Source: Polychytrium aggregatum (Eukaryota; Chytridiomycota; Chytridiomycetes; Polychytriales). From it: a DNA stretch of 59,248 nucleotides. A model generated the notes under the pieces. That model was not told the origin of the DNA, did no database searches, and worked only from the letters and a program-made list of their open reading frames with translations. How positions within the stretch are numbered: the first letter of the stretch is position 1; each line of letters starts with the position of its first letter. This document shows, one piece after another, positions 45,112 to 57,352 of this stretch. The stretch lies in the NCBI RefSeq assembly GCF_025602895.1, contig NW_026516397.1:1-59248 (forward strand), given 5' to 3'. The position numbers and the translations under genes were made by a program.

Positions 45112-45446
45112 AATCCTGAAGCCTGAATACATATTTACTCATAGAGTGTGCCCACAAGCACCGCCATTTATCGCTGGATCGTTTCCATGTTGGCTTCAAC
45201 ATTGCCTTAAGGCGATGATCGACCGCCACTCGCAATGATGGCTCTTGCTTGGGCGTCGCGGTTCGCATGATGGCGATACATGAAGACGATACGAGGTCAC
45301 TGGGTTGTCAGAGCAGTTGCGTCATGTATTGATGCAACATTGCAAGCATTGAGACCGCCAAGGCACTCATGAATCAGATAGTCTCTCTCGTCCATGCAAC
45401 CAACTACACTGCTTTCGTGCATGCGCAACAGGCTGTGCCTCCACGA
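44949..45446. other. Convergent 3' intergenic region with a poly(T) tract
   Basis: 498 bp between two stop codons. Apart from the 37-bp T run (listed separately) I see nothing. Small frames reading Lys runs are artefacts of that run. Confidence 0.6.
45074..45110. repeat. 37-bp poly(T) (poly(A) on minus strand)
   Basis: An uninterrupted run of T, about 125 bp past the F-box-ankyrin stop codon. Length may be affected by sequencing or assembly error, as is usual for long homopolymers. Confidence 0.85.
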
Positions 45447-48400
45447 TCATGGCATTCGGCTTTGTGGGCCGTGGTTGCCAACCGTATTCTTGAACACAGT
45501 CTCGAAGGTGCCGATGCGCTGGCGCACCGATGGCAGTGGTTTCTGCGACACTCGTGCATCCGCTTCATCGGCCGCATCCGAGTTCGTGGCTGGGCCGACA
45601 GGCCCTCGGCTGTCAGTCGTCCCTTCGGAATCTGCCGGCGTCCTGTCAAGCATGTCTGGCTTGGACGCACTTATCAGCGAGCCCTGGGACGTCAGAGAGG
45701 GCAGAGAATCCTTGGTGGGTCTGCCTTGATGCTGCTGCGGGGCTGGTCGGCCCGGTAGACCTGGTGGACCTGGTAGACCTCGAACTGAGGGTGTCTTTTG
45801 GAGCGAGGAGGTGCTCGTGGCCTCCTGCAACTCGCCACGAGGGAGCTCGGACGACGTTGCCGGCGGCTTGGATGCTGTGCCGACATTGGTTCGGACATGA
45901 GGGGCTTTGCTATCCACCGACTCGGAAGCTGGAAGTACAGGCTTGGGTGCGATTAGCTTGAGCTTTGGAATGACCAGCGGGCCCTCAGACGACGGTACTA
46001 GGATCTGCGGAGCATACGCCGGACGCTCACGTAGCCCTGGCTTGGACTGCAGGGAGTGGGTGGCAGAAACCGCTCCGGCAGGACCAGGGAGGGCATCCGA
46101 CATCGACATTTTGCCGTCCTTTGACTCCCGCCGAGTCGACCCCGAGGGATGCCCGCCGGCCAGGACAGGAATGCCGGATCCCTTGCGGGTGAGTACTCTG
46201 TCCCTGACGATACCATCGTTGCTTGCGCCGGCAGGCTCGGGCTCGTCCAGTCCCGGTGACGGTGACGGTGCTGGTGCTGATGAAGTCTTGCTCTGCGGCC
46301 CACTGGACTCGGCCAGACCGCTGCCACGACTCGATGTCAGGTCCTCTTGCGTCCTCGTCGTCGGGGAGACGACCTCGGCATCCGAGTTGAGAGAGTCGTC
46401 GCTCTTGCGTCCGGCCCCACCGCGGACGGGCGGGCGCACCTTCTTGAACTTTGGCGAGTTGACCAGAACGGCCTCTTTGCCGGACTCTGCCGCGCGGTTC
46501 TTTGGCAGAAGCGGCGGCGACGGGGAGATGCCATGCGCGCTTTCCTTCTGCTTGACTTCTGGGGGTGCCTGGATGCCTGATTTCGGTTCGGACTTGGGCT
46601 CGGACTGAGTCTCGGGCTTGGAAGCCAATCTCGGCTCGGCTCGTGTGGCAGGATTGACTTCGGTACCCGAATCGAGTTTGTGGCGGTTGATGATGGGGAT
46701 GCGAGAGGGAATCTCGATGGGGATGGTGTGTCCTGGTGTCTGTGGCGAGGCGGCACTCGCAGGCGGCCTCCATTTCATTCCCTCGGACGACCTCGGCGAG
46801 GTTGCCTGTGCTGATGGTCGCATTGCTTTGGGCTGCGGGATCTTTGAGTCATGGCTGTTTTTGCGGTTCGGCACACTTGCCCGTGGCGGCTGGGAGGCTG
46901 CCGGATTCGATTCTGTCTCGGCGGCAGCGTGCTCTGGAGCAGGGGCCGCGTGAAAGAGCGGGTCCGCCTCGGTGATTCGATCTGGAACATGCACATCCCG
47001 ACTGCCAGTGTCGATCTTGAGATCTGTGGCTTGGCAGCCTTCAGATCCACGCCGATTGGCTGTGACAAATGGTCGCGGTTAAGATGGCAGAGCCAGAGTC
47101 ATAGACAGCCAGAGGCACAAAGCCGCGGAACATCGTGCGAACGCCCGCATGTGTCTTTGCACCTCTGTATCGCTGGCACCTCGAGCACCGACTGGGATTC
47201 GAAGGATAGAGGGTTTCCATCCAGCGTTTCTAGTGGGCGCCCTGATTCCTATCGTCCAGCCGCACTTACACGTTGCGATGCTCCCTGTAGACCTTCCGAT
47301 ACTGCGGTTATCTCCGGCGTCGGGCTTGGCATTGGTGGTGTTGAGGAACTCGATCAGGCTGCAACTCGACGCCGACTTTGCGAACGCCGACCGAACTCGC
47401 TTCTTCTTGATGACATCTTCGCCTTTGCTGTCGCGATCTTGAGTCGATTCGCTGGGCTCTACGAAAGCAAGAGGAGCACAGCCGAGCCCTTGTTAGGAGC
47501 TCATGCCAGCGATGGTGTTTCGTGTGCGAACCAGTATGAAGAGAGACAGACAGACAGACAGAGATGCATGGTGCCCACCGCTTCCAAGTGAGCTCAGCGA
47601 GCTCGATGACTGCGTCTTGATGCTCGAGAGCCGATTGACAGCATGCGGGGCAAGCTTCTCGGTCAGCGCTCGTGAGGCAGGTCCGACAGAGTTTGTCCTG
47701 GGCTTGGGGACATCCGGGCTCGCAGGAGAGGGTGCATGGGCCGCCATCGGTATCTCTACATGCGGATGCTCGTCGACGGGCTTGATGCGCTCGAGCGAAT
47801 CCTTGATGACCTCGTTTATCCGCTGGACCCAAGCATCTCGCTCCTTTGCAGTTGCACACGACATGCGATAGGTCTTTTCCTTGACGCAGAGATCGAAGCA
47901 GAGCGACTTTTCTGCGGGTGGGCGAGTGGTGGTGAAGGCAGTGCGGGATTGGGTATCAGAATGCAGATCCAACAGGCTTCGGTGCTCTGAATCGGCACCC
48001 CCCCCCAGCACCACATATCGACTTGGTGCGGGATGCATTGGTGACATTCAGGTTTGCGGCGCACGGCTGGGCCAGAGAAGGATGGCTTACTATCGGATTC
48101 CGACTCGCTCGTGTCCAAACAAAGATCGGCAACCTTCAGGATCTTGGAGACCTGCGCTTTACTGCCCATGAACATGGGAGGGCGAGCCAGCACAAGACAG
48201 TCGCTGAAGAGAACGCCCCACCTGGAGCTTGCAGAGGAGCCAATTAGGCCCTTTGTGTTTTTGGTGAGGTTCCCTTCGTGCACAAAGTATCGAGAGGGCT
48301 CGTGGTTCATGTGAAGTTTCTGACCGCAGAAGGGAGGCGAGCACAGAGGTTGCAAAAGTAGCGATGATGGCATGGATAGTGTTAGTGCTTGTTGCCTGGT

Positions 48401-50817
48401 GGGTGGTGATCTGGGCAATGATCAGATCGTGATCTGAGTGGTGGCCTGGCTGCTGTTTAAAACGATCCCACGATTCTAGCGAGTGTATAGTCAACTAGTT
48501 TGTTCTCAAGCCTCGCACACAGATCAAGCTGTACGACGAATCGCATGAATAGATCCATCAGTCCGTCGTGGTCACCACAGAGGCAGGGGGGGGGGAGGAG
48601 AGGAGAACAAAGTGCCTGTACCTCTGGGAACTCAAGTTTGGCCAAAGTCGCAATCATCTTTTGCTGATTCTCGACAAACCGACGCCGCTCGTTGACGACA
48701 TCGACGACTTTGTTGATTGTGTCGTACGCGCGCTTGAGGTCCGCAAAGTCTGCGTGAGACTCGGAGGTGTGTTTCAGCAGCTCCTAGAGTGCGGCAGAGA
48801 GCAGCAGATACAACGAGTAGGGGGGGGGAGGAATCGAGTTAGATATGAATAGCGACGAGAATACAGGGAATGCCCTGACTTGGCTGGTGTGGCCTGCGGA
48901 CCAGCTCGACTAGGGATCAATGAATGAATGAATGAATGAATGAAACGTATGCCACAGAGGCCGAGCCTGCAACCCACCTTCATCAGCAGGGGATATTTGC
49001 AGATACGCTGCACAGGCTTGAGCAGAAACGAGCCGAGATCCAGCCCCCGACATTCTGGCCGCAACAGACAGTACTGGCACAAGGCAAAATGCACATGTGA
49101 GATATACACATAGACGAGGCGTATCCTTATAGCGAGTATATAGAGAGGAGGCATGCGCACAGAGAGGATGCATCCACATCGATGCGATAGCTCCCTCTGA
49201 CGAGTGCGCCTGGGGAAGACAACGATGATAGAGCTCTGACGATGGCAAGGGAGCTCTGCGACAGACCTGCAAGAAGAGCGAAAGATCCTCGTTGTTCTTG
49301 GATGCCTTCAAAAACGACATGGCCTCTGGCTGGTTCCCGCAGTAGAGGGTGTATATTTTGAAGTACTGGGCCTGGGAGTGAATGAATCGGAGATGAGAGT
49401 CAGAGGCGGTGCTGTGAATGAGGGCAGGGGGCGAGCAATAGTACTTACGACTTGCATAAAGATATCTCCAACACGAGTTATGACCCCAAACTCTTCACGT
49501 CGACGGCTCTCGAAGCTCGAGAGTAGCTCTTCGTTGATGGGTACAAGCTGCTCGATGTTTCCGAACAGCAGGGCCGTCGCCTTGGCAGGCAGCACAGACT
49601 TTTCTCTGATTTTGGCAAGGAAGAGCTAGTGATGCATTGAAGATTGGCGTCAGAGAGCCATATCGTCGCCATGTCCACGAGCAGAGCCTTGGAGCTGGGG
49701 CCAGAATGGAACGAGGGGGGCTGTTCGAGCGATAAGCCCGGTCGACTCCCCGCAGCAGCGAGGTGCCAACCCAGAGACCTACTTTAATGATGATGTTGAG
49801 GTCCCGCAGATACTCGCGCTCGGTCACGATGAGCTCGTAGATGACCTCCTGCCTCTTGATCTCCTCTTTCGGGAGCTTCTCGAGAGATAGAGTGTAGTGG
49901 GCACTTCCGTCGGGAAGCTCGTCACGCACGCCCGGCCGAGCGGCCATGGCCAAGGCAATATCGACGTCCTGATCGGTGAGGACATTCCATTTCAGCTGAG
50001 AGAGCACGCCGCCCATGCCGCTGCCACCGCCGCCGCTGCTGCTGCTGACCAGCGGTGTCTTTGGAGACTTGGAAGGGTTGTTGAGATTGGTATAGATGGA
50101 AGTGTGCTTGGTCTTGCCGGCGGTGTCGCCGTGGGAAGCAGCCCGACGGCGGATCTGGTCGTCGCCACCACCGCTGCTCTCGGCTCCAGAATCTTCGCCA
50201 CGGCGATACTTGACGAACCAGCTCCGGAGCTGCTTGTCGTCGGATACCTTGTCGTCGTCTTCGAGCTCCTCATCGGGCTCGGGAACGGCCCCGTCGGTGT
50301 CTTTGGGCTTGGGTTTGCTGGCGTCAGAGGAGTCGGGTTGGCTGCTGCCAGGGACGGGATTCAGAGACTTGGCGGCTCTGTGTGCCGATTTGCGGGGCGT
50401 TGGGCCGTCTTGACTGGTGTAAATGTAGTTGCCACCGCTCGACTCTGCTCGAGAAGCGAGAGAGAATGGGGATCAAAATGATCAGCAGCACATTCACAGA
50501 GAGCCCGCCATGGATCGACGGCGATTGTGGCTTCGAGCAACGGAGGATCGCAGTGTTGGACCAGCGAATCCACACCACCCGAGCGGTCTGCGACGATCCA
50601 TACCTCCGAGACCCGAGCCGGGGGTGTTGGAGGCCTGGCGGAGTATGGACTGAGTCGAGAGGGTCTTTTCTGTCCTCCGGTACCGGTTCTCGAAAAACTG
50701 CTTTGCGGCCTCGGATCGGTCGTGCTCGGTGCTGCTGTCGAAGGACTGGGCCGAGGACGAGGCCGTGAGACTCTGGGGCGGGGCAAGCTCGGATGGCGGC
50801 TGGGCTGAGGCCGACAT
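45447..50817 (-). CDS. Dbl-family RhoGEF (DH-PH) with long disordered tail
   Basis: Ten exons: 50817-50604, 50444-49783, 49625-49449, 49371-49267, 49073-48978, 48783-48622, 48319-48091, 47986-47579, 47458-47270 and 47059-45447. They give 1284 aa and all phases close. The first 260 residues are Ser/Pro/Asp-rich. The DH domain (about 262-472) has CR1 RQEVIYELIVTEREYLRDL, the helix FESRRREEFGVITRVGDIF and CR3 LGSFLLKPVQRICKYPLLMKELL. The PH domain (about 485-640) has RYFVHEGNLTKNTKG, RWGVLFSDCLVLARP and YRMSCATAKERDAWVQRINEVI. The remaining 640 residues are low-complexity Pro/Ser/Lys sequence, probably disordered and phospho-regulated. It should catalyse GDP release from a Rho, Rac or Cdc42 GTPase at the cell cortex, affecting polarity or zoospore actin. 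No SH3, CNH or CH domain is seen. Confidence 0.92.
48916..48943. repeat. (TGAA)n microsatellite in a RhoGEF intron
   Basis: Tetranucleotide ATGA/TGAA repeated about seven times within the intron between the exons ending 48978 and starting 48783. Confidence 0.8.
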
Positions 50818-51673
50818 GGATCTTTGAAGACGGGCGGCGGTGCCGACAGATGTGTTACGGGAAAGGCAAGGCCGGCAAAGGCGACGAGTTCGGTAGGAAC
50901 GGACCAGGTCAAGCTGGATGATGCTGTCGAGACACCCGGCTCGGAAGCACGGCGCTGCAACGGATTGCGGCCGGGGGAGGAGACCGGGCCCGATCAGACG
51001 ACGGCAGCCGACGACAGAAGCGTCGACATCCTGTTCTTCCAAGCAAGAGACAGTGATTGGCCGGCTCGCAGTCGATGCGTTCACACACCGCAACAGCTGC
51101 AGAGCGAGGTGCAAGGCATTGAGGAAGGCTGGGGGCTGCGAACCACATTCATACTCTGTCCGGAATGTCCATGCACAACCCCGCCTGCAGTCGGGATGGG
51201 GCTGTGTGCATCAACAATCGTCACCCAGTTCATGCGAATGTTGGGTCAAGCGGATGATCTATGCTGGAGAAATGTATTGTTGCTCGAGCACGAATTGATT
51301 GAAGATACAGGCGTCATCGGGAGGTCATCTCACAAACAGGGATCGTTGAGCATGATTCGTCAAAAATGATACCAAAAAGAGCAAACGTCGATGATGGAAA
51401 TTGAATAGATGGGAAGGTGCAGCCAACACATAATACTTGCGACGCCTGTATCCCTGGCTACAGATGCAAAAGTTGCCGACATTGTGTCGGGAGAGTATCC
51501 AGGGCAGTGGCTGGAGTGGAGCTCGTCGATGGCTCGGGACCCCGGCTTGCTCGGCTCCGAGTGATGGCACTCAGAGCACTACTCATTGGGCGCGGGAGCG
51601 GCATATCCTTGCGAACCGTGTGCGAAAGCACCACAGGTCGTGCCTTGGCAGATGAGTGGCCTGGCGGGCTTGA
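50818..51673. other. Intergenic: RhoGEF promoter and FBXL 3' flank
   Basis: 856 bp between two leftward genes. No protein of known family in any frame. The RhoGEF promoter should lie near 50820-51100. An A/T-rich patch at 51350-51430 lies nearer the F-box LRR gene's 3' end. Confidence 0.5.
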
Positions 51674-53107
51674 TTATATGTACTCAACAGCGACTCGGGA
51701 GAGTGAGCCGTTGCGGAGGCTTGACAAGTTGGGACGAGTGCCCATGCGTCCCTTCACAACGATGGTCTCGAGAGCCGGGCACTTGCTCAAGATGCCCAGC
51801 GCATTCTCGACCGTGTGCGCTTTAGCATCGACTGTGATCGTCCTGAGAGCTCGGAAGCAGCAGGTAGGTGGCTCGGGGGCTTGGGGCCAGCTGATTTGAG
51901 GACAGTCGGCTATGTTGAGAGTGCACAAGTTGCGCACTTGAGCGAGGGCCAGGAGGCTGCGATTCGTCAGGTTGGGGCATCGCGCCATACTGATGCCTCT
52001 GATATGGTCGTGGGCAGTCCAAACGGCCGCCGCCGTATCGGTGAGGTGTGCAATGCCGTCCATATCGATTGTTTCCAGGGAGCGGAGAGTCTGGGCAGCA
52101 TAGCTGATGCCAGCGTCCGTAATAAGCCGGCAGTGAGAAAGCGACAGGTGTCGGAGCCTTTGGCAGCCCCGGCCAATATGGAGCAGCGTGTCATCGCATA
52201 GCTGGGAGCAAAAGTCCAGCGAGAGCCTCTGCAGCCCGGAGCAGAGGACAATGTCTCGCAGCGAGCACCGCGTTAGCTGAGCGTTCCAGCGGAGATCGAG
52301 GTCGGTGATGGTCGGGTTCATCCGGAGCAGCGAGGTCAGTGCCTCGTCCGGAAGCATCCCCTGGTTGGTGATGATCTCTTGGCGGGTCAGGGCAAGCCTC
52401 TGGAGGGCGCGCGGTTGGGTGTCGGTCGAGTGGCTTGGGGGCATGGGCGGATGCATAAGCCAGGCGATGGACGAATACGGCGAGTGGTGAATGACAACAT
52501 CGAGGTCTTGCATCTTGGGAGTCATGAGCGCAGGCAGATCACAGAGCGGAACGGCGCAGCTGGCCGAGAGAATCAGACGCGAGAGGTCCCTTAGCGAACG
52601 AACCAGCATTATGGGGAGGCTGGACGATATTCCGACGCATCCTTGGAGATCGACCGAGGTCAGCGAAGGAAACAGCAGCGGGAGATGCTGCAGAGACCTG
52701 CCAGTGATTCCACGGCAACCCTTGAAGCTCACATGGCGGACGTTGAGGGACGGTGAGTCCGAACGCCGCAGCGCGGCGAAGAGGGTTACCAGATCCTTGT
52801 CCCTGAGCCACGAGGGCTGGCCCGGGGGAACCGCGAAGGAGAGGGAAGAAAGGAACGCAGATCGCAGCGGATGTTGGCGCAAGACAATCACGAAGGCGCA
52901 CAGGGCTTGCGGCGAGGCCAGGAGAGGGTGGCGATAGAGGACAGGAAGGGCCGCAGCATACCATCTCCGCGAGACCAGGAGGCAGCCCATCAGATCTGCC
53001 CCGGTGGCGACGCGGGTAAGGATGAGCTGCAGAACATCGTCAAAGTCGAAAGCGGCTATTGGATACGGGGCAGAACAGAGCGGCAGAGAGGATTCCTCGG
53101 TACTCAT
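51674..53107 (-). CDS. F-box / leucine-rich repeat protein (AMN1/FBXL-type)
   Basis: Single exon, 477 aa, ATG at 53107. An F-box-like N-terminus (DFDDVLQLILTRVATGADLMGCLLVSRRWYAAALPVLYRHP) is followed by cysteine-containing LRRs: VRHVSFKGCRGITGRSLQHL, LTSVDLQGCVGIS, LQRLSLDFCSQLCDDTLLHIG, LRHLSLSHCRLITDAGISY, IRGISMARCPNLTNRSLLAL and LCTLNIADCPQIS. These match the LxxLxLxxCxxITDxGL consensus of FBXL2/20, Grr1 and AMN1. It is likely a substrate receptor of an SCF ubiquitin ligase. Target unknown. Its start codon faces the S28 peptidase gene across about 1.1 kb. Confidence 0.9.
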   Translation of the reverse strand: MSTEESSLPLCSAPYPIAAFDFDDVLQLILTRVATGADLMGCLLVSRRWYAAALPVLYRHPLLASPQALCAFVIVLRQHPLRSAFLSSLSFAVPPGQPSWLRDKDLVTLFAALRRSDSPSLNVRHVSFKGCRGITGRSLQHLPLLFPSLTSVDLQGCVGISSSLPIMLVRSLRDLSRLILSASCAVPLCDLPALMTPKMQDLDVVIHHSPYSSIAWLMHPPMPPSHSTDTQPRALQRLALTRQEIITNQGMLPDEALTSLLRMNPTITDLDLRWNAQLTRCSLRDIVLCSGLQRLSLDFCSQLCDDTLLHIGRGCQRLRHLSLSHCRLITDAGISYAAQTLRSLETIDMDGIAHLTDTAAAVWTAHDHIRGISMARCPNLTNRSLLALAQVRNLCTLNIADCPQISWPQAPEPPTCCFRALRTITVDAKAHTVENALGILSKCPALETIVVKGRMGTRPNLSSLRNGSLSRVAVEYI

Positions 53108-53558
53108 ACAGATGATGCGGATGAAACGGGGGGGGGCTGTATCGACCTTGGGAGAAGAGCAAAAGGATGGAATAGCAAAAAGGATGGAATAGAGGACACA
53201 AACAGAGGGTGCGCAGGCAGAAGAAGGATATGAGTCCGAGGGAGGAGATGGAACGGGGCGAGCAGTGGGATTCTCAGGAACGAGGCTTGGCCGGATCAGT
53301 TAATGAGCAGATATTCGGGGCGAAACAAGATGGGATAAAAAGAGGTCGAAGGTGTGCAGGAAGAATGATCCTAACGGCAGTGCAGGTGGGTTTGCCATTC
53401 ACAGCGATGGTTCGACAGTGCGGGAGGAGTGCGAGAGAGCAAGAGAGGAAGGCGCGGCCAAGGACGGAAGCGATGGGCGGAGAATGGATTGACAAATGTG
53501 ATTGTGCAGGGGAAGCTGAGATGGAGAATGTCGCGGCTGGTGCGTTGGACGGTGATCG

Positions 53559-53602
53559 CGTTGATGTCCTGGTTGATGTCCTGGTTGATGTCCTGGTTGA
53601 TG
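53559..53602. repeat. 12-bp tandem repeat GTTGATGTCCTG, about 3.5 copies
   Basis: Perfect 12-bp periodicity; same unit length as the unrelated array at 27357-27400. Confidence 0.85.
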
Positions 53603-53618
53603 AGCTGGGTGAGGCGAG

Positions 53619-53653
53619 ATGGATGGATGGATGGATGGATGGATGGAATGGAT
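53619..53653. repeat. (GGAT)n microsatellite
   Basis: About seven perfect ATGG/GGAT units, then a diverged GGAATGGATG. Immediately follows the 12-bp array. Confidence 0.88.
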
Positions 53654-54184
53654 GAGCAGGGGCAACGAAGGCGGAAAACGATGGCGGAGCAGAGAGCCTG
53701 GCTGGATCCGGACACGGCGGATGGATCCGGATGAGGCGGTGGCTGGATCCGGCCGGTGCGACCCGGTGCGACCCAGTGTGACACAGATGACAAGGCGCAA
53801 GCAGCGCCCTGCCACGCACGCGCGCACAGCCGCGCTGAGCCTGACTGTCCATGGCCAGCCACAGCCGCAGCAGCACACAGCCACAGCAGCAGCACACAGA
53901 AACAATGTGCACTTTGGCGAGCCAATCGCGGCCGTCCGCGGCCATCATGGGGTTGCTCGTGCTGAGCCAGTCGGTCACTCTTTTTGTTGGTTGGGTTGTC
54001 CAGAGTGGGTCTCGTCCAATTGGCGTCTTATTCAAAAGCCAAAACGCATCCATGGCCAGACCCAATCCCACTCAAGAGTCGCTCCTCCTCGACGCAAACC
54101 ACCTCGTCTCCTGTCGCCCATCTCCAAAACATCCCGGCGCCGAGCGTTCTTGACCATCTATCTGGTCCTGCCCGCACCGCAACG

Positions 54185-56594
54185 ATGGTCCTCTGGAACA
54201 CAGTGTGGCTCGTCGCCCTCGCTCTTCCCGCAGCCGTTCTCGGAACGCCGTTTCTGGCCTTGGCTGGGCAGCGCGAGGGCAGGCGCCAAAGGTGAGGGAG
54301 CAATCAAGCATTGCCCAACGCAGTCCTCGACTCGCAATGGTTGCAGTCCCAAGATTCCTTACCCGTCCATCTCGCCATCTTCCCCTCGTCATACTCAATC
54401 CTGCCACCAACCACAGTCTCCTTGCTACTGCGAGCACCATCAGCTCTTTCGTCAGCAGCCCATCCCAGTGGATCTACCAGGTGAGGTTTGCCACTTGCTG
54501 GCAATACCCAGTCCAAGGGCCTGTTGTCGCCACGGACATGTCCCCAGATCTCTGACCTGACCCTCGCGCCACCCAGCCTCTCGACCATTTCGATCCTACC
54601 AACCGTCAGACTCTCCGCCAAAAGTATTATGTCAATAACCAGGTTGGTTCCTTAGAACATCGGCCGTCTTTCTGCTTGGCCCTCAACGACATCATGAAGC
54701 TGTCGTTCAATGGCTAATCTGCCTCCTCTCGCTTGCGTTTGCTCGGGGGTGCAGTTTTACCAACCCGGTGGTCCCGTCTGGTGTATGTGTCTTGTGCAAT
54801 CAAGCGTCTCGATCGTCAATGATCCGACCGAGGATTGAACCGCTGGTCTGCCTCCCTTGGCCGTGTCTCACCCCCCCCCGTCTTCACCCGTGCGTCTCCA
54901 GTCTACATCGGTGGCGAGTCGGCCCTCACTGCCGAATTGGCCATATCTGCTCTGGACCTGCACTATGTCATGGCCCAGCAAACTAACGGCATGATTGTTG
55001 CGCTCGAACATCGATTCTATGGTTTGTTGTGATGTTTTGATACGCAGCCTTGCTTTGCTCAACCAGGGCCAACGTTCGAACCCGAGCTCGGCTTCACACT
55101 CTCCACCGTCTCTGCTGACTCGACGCACTGGCATCGTCCCCACAGGCGACTCCAACCCTTACTATGACTACTCGATTGCAAACCTCAAGTACCTGTCCTC
55201 CGAACAGGCCATCGAGGATGCCGCTGCCTTTGCCAAGAACTTCACGGCATCCAACAACCTCCCAGCCTGCACAAAGTGGATCGCTGTCGGCGGCTCGTAC
55301 GCCGGCAATCTCGCTGCCTGGTCCCGCGAGCTGCACCCCGACGTATTCTGGGCCGCCCACTCCTCCTCGGCTCCGCTCACCTCCAAGCTCGATTTCTGGG
55401 AGTTTTCGTACGGCGTCCGCTTGGGCATCCCCCTCATCGACGGCGGCTCCCAAACCTGCGCCGACAATCTTGTCCGGGTCACCAGTCTCTTTGACCAGGC
55501 CATCCAGAAGGATCCTAATGCCACCCGCCAGTACCTTGGCTTTGGCGATGTTCTTCTCAACGGCGATATTGCCGGCTTCCTTCCAGGCTCGTCGCTCGCT
55601 GGCTCTGTCCAGTACGGCCCCGTTGGCCAGTCCTTCAACGGCTCTGCGACGCAAATCGACGCCGTCTGCTCCGGCAAGTTCTTCCCCTCATTCGCAAATC
55701 CCAACTCTACCAACGAAGAGCTCTGGACAGATCTGAAAAAGTACATGTTTGCCGTCCTGAAGATCAACGGCGTCGCTCCCAACAACAATAACGATCTGGT
55801 CAACATCCAGACTGGTGTTCTCCACAACCTCGCCATTCCGGTATGCAACCCTGGGTGTCGGTTGCTGAGCACAGGGGCCGAGCGATGGCCCCAAGCCCAC
55901 CGAAGGACGCCCGAGGGCCTTGGCCATTGGATGCCATGGGTACCATCGTGCATCACCTTGTGCAGCGCCGACTGACCCGATTGTTGTTTCGCGGCAGGCC
56001 CGACTCTGGTACTGGCAACTGTGCACCGAGTTTGGAAACTTCCTGAACGCCGAGCATGTCGATGTCCCGATTTACTCAAAGACCCTGAACCCAGACTATC
56101 AGCAGCAGGTTTGCTCCATCATCTTTGACAACGCCCACTCTGTCCCCGACACCACCAAGACCAACGGCCTCTACAAGGCGACCGACATCGGAACCGACCG
56201 TATCGTCTTTGTCAATGGCGCGATCGATCCCTGGCACTGGCTTGGCATATACAACAGAACCTCGACCGAGGCTCAGCCCGTCTTTTACCACGACCAGTTC
56301 CACTGCGACGACCTCTACATTCCCCTTCCTAGCGACACCCCAACCCTCCGCCAAGTCAAGCTGGACATTCAAGCGACCTGGCTCAGCATCATCAAAAACG
56401 ACACTTGCCCCTCTGAAGTCAACGTAAGTCTCGCTCGCACCACTGGGGCGCTGTGGAATCACCCTTGTCGCCACAGCCAAAGTTGACAGCGTCGAGTATC
56501 CTTTCCCAACGACTGCCAAGGAGCGATGCACTAACGAGAAATCACTCTGTTTCCTTGATAGAAACCATACAAATGTGTGCCCATTCGTAACTAG
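54185..56594 (+). CDS. Secreted serine carboxypeptidase, family S28
   Basis: Eight exons: 54185-54291, 54324-54480, 54577-54642, 54755-54782, 54902-55021, 55146-55840, 55998-56423 and 56562-56594. They give 543 aa and all phases close. Signal peptide MVLWNTVWLVALALPAAVLG. The S28 start WIYQPLDHFDPTN, then FYQPGGPVW joined to FYIGGESAL, and LEHRFYG, are diagnostic. Catalytic triad: Ser210 in GGSYAG, Asp469 in NGAIDPWH and His493 in FHCDD. Several NxS/T sites and paired cysteines fit a secreted or lysosome-like enzyme. S28 members (PRCP, DPP7, thymus-specific serine protease) release residues after proline. It is probably used for extracellular peptide digestion or vacuolar turnover. The last exon is only 33 nt including the stop. 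Confidence 0.93.
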
Positions 56595-57352
56595 CGATGC
56601 AATGCCGTCACGGAACCGCCGCGGGTGCACTTTGCAGTCAATCTCGTTGGTCATCAAAGTCGTTGTATCGTTTCTCTGATGCGATCTCCCCCCCCTGAAT
56701 CGAGCGTGTACCCGCCTTACACTCTGAAATCCTAACCTAACCCAGCGGGTGCAGTGTGATCGTGATATATCCGCTCTAGAACAACTTTGACTACTTGAAA
56801 TAAAGCCTTTTTGTCCTTGTGTTTTATGGCGGGTGATCACGGTCACGATCTGTTGCTGTTCTGGGCTCAGCGAGTTGGGTGGGGCTCATCCATTGACAAG
56901 GATCGTGAGTCGAGAATGCAACCTCGTTGGGAGGTCGATTCCTTGCTTGAATTCATGGCTGGTCTCTGGGAGATTCCACCCAGCCTTTCATTACGATCTG
57001 AATGGATGTCCAGGGAGGGTGCCCATGTCAACTTCACCATAGTGTCGTGGTGGACTTTGGGACAAGTCGAGATGGTGGTCTGGATGGTGCTCAGATTCTT
57101 CACGACCCAAGGTTGGCACACAAGTTTGTAGCTACCGACTCATTCGATGTTTTTGTCGGTCGATCAAGAGTGACGATCGTTATTGAACACGATTGATGTG
57201 CATATTGCATATAATGAACGTCAAATACAACACAACTCGGCCACGGCCGCTTCACCAGAATCACCTTGTAAGGCGATTGTCTCATATCGTGGTGTCTTGG
57301 ATGGGGATGACGGAGATTCGCTTCGGAGCGGAGCTTGGGAGGCACTCGGAGA
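56595..57352. other. Convergent 3' intergenic region
   Basis: 758 bp between the stop codons of the S28 peptidase and the second Sel1 gene. AATAAAG at 56797-56803 is a possible polyadenylation signal. A CCTAACCTAACCC string occurs at about 56733-56745. No coding region supported. Confidence 0.55.

Larger units (their letters stand above)
53108..54184. other. Divergent promoter region, FBXL / S28 peptidase, repeat-rich
   Basis: Contains a 12-bp minisatellite and a GGAT microsatellite (listed separately) and a short doubled GGTGCGACCC (53755-53774). Long open frames here (for example 53274-54071 minus and 53619-54560 plus) read through the repeats and lack domains, so I do not call them. Confidence 0.55.

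Noticed and set aside
53619..54560. 313-codon plus-strand frame upstream of the S28 gene
   Set aside because: Runs through the GGAT microsatellite, promoter and intron 1; the S28 exons use another frame.
56730..56748. CCTAACCTAACCC string resembling telomere repeat
   Set aside because: Only two imperfect units, embedded between genes; not a telomere or a convincing interstitial one.
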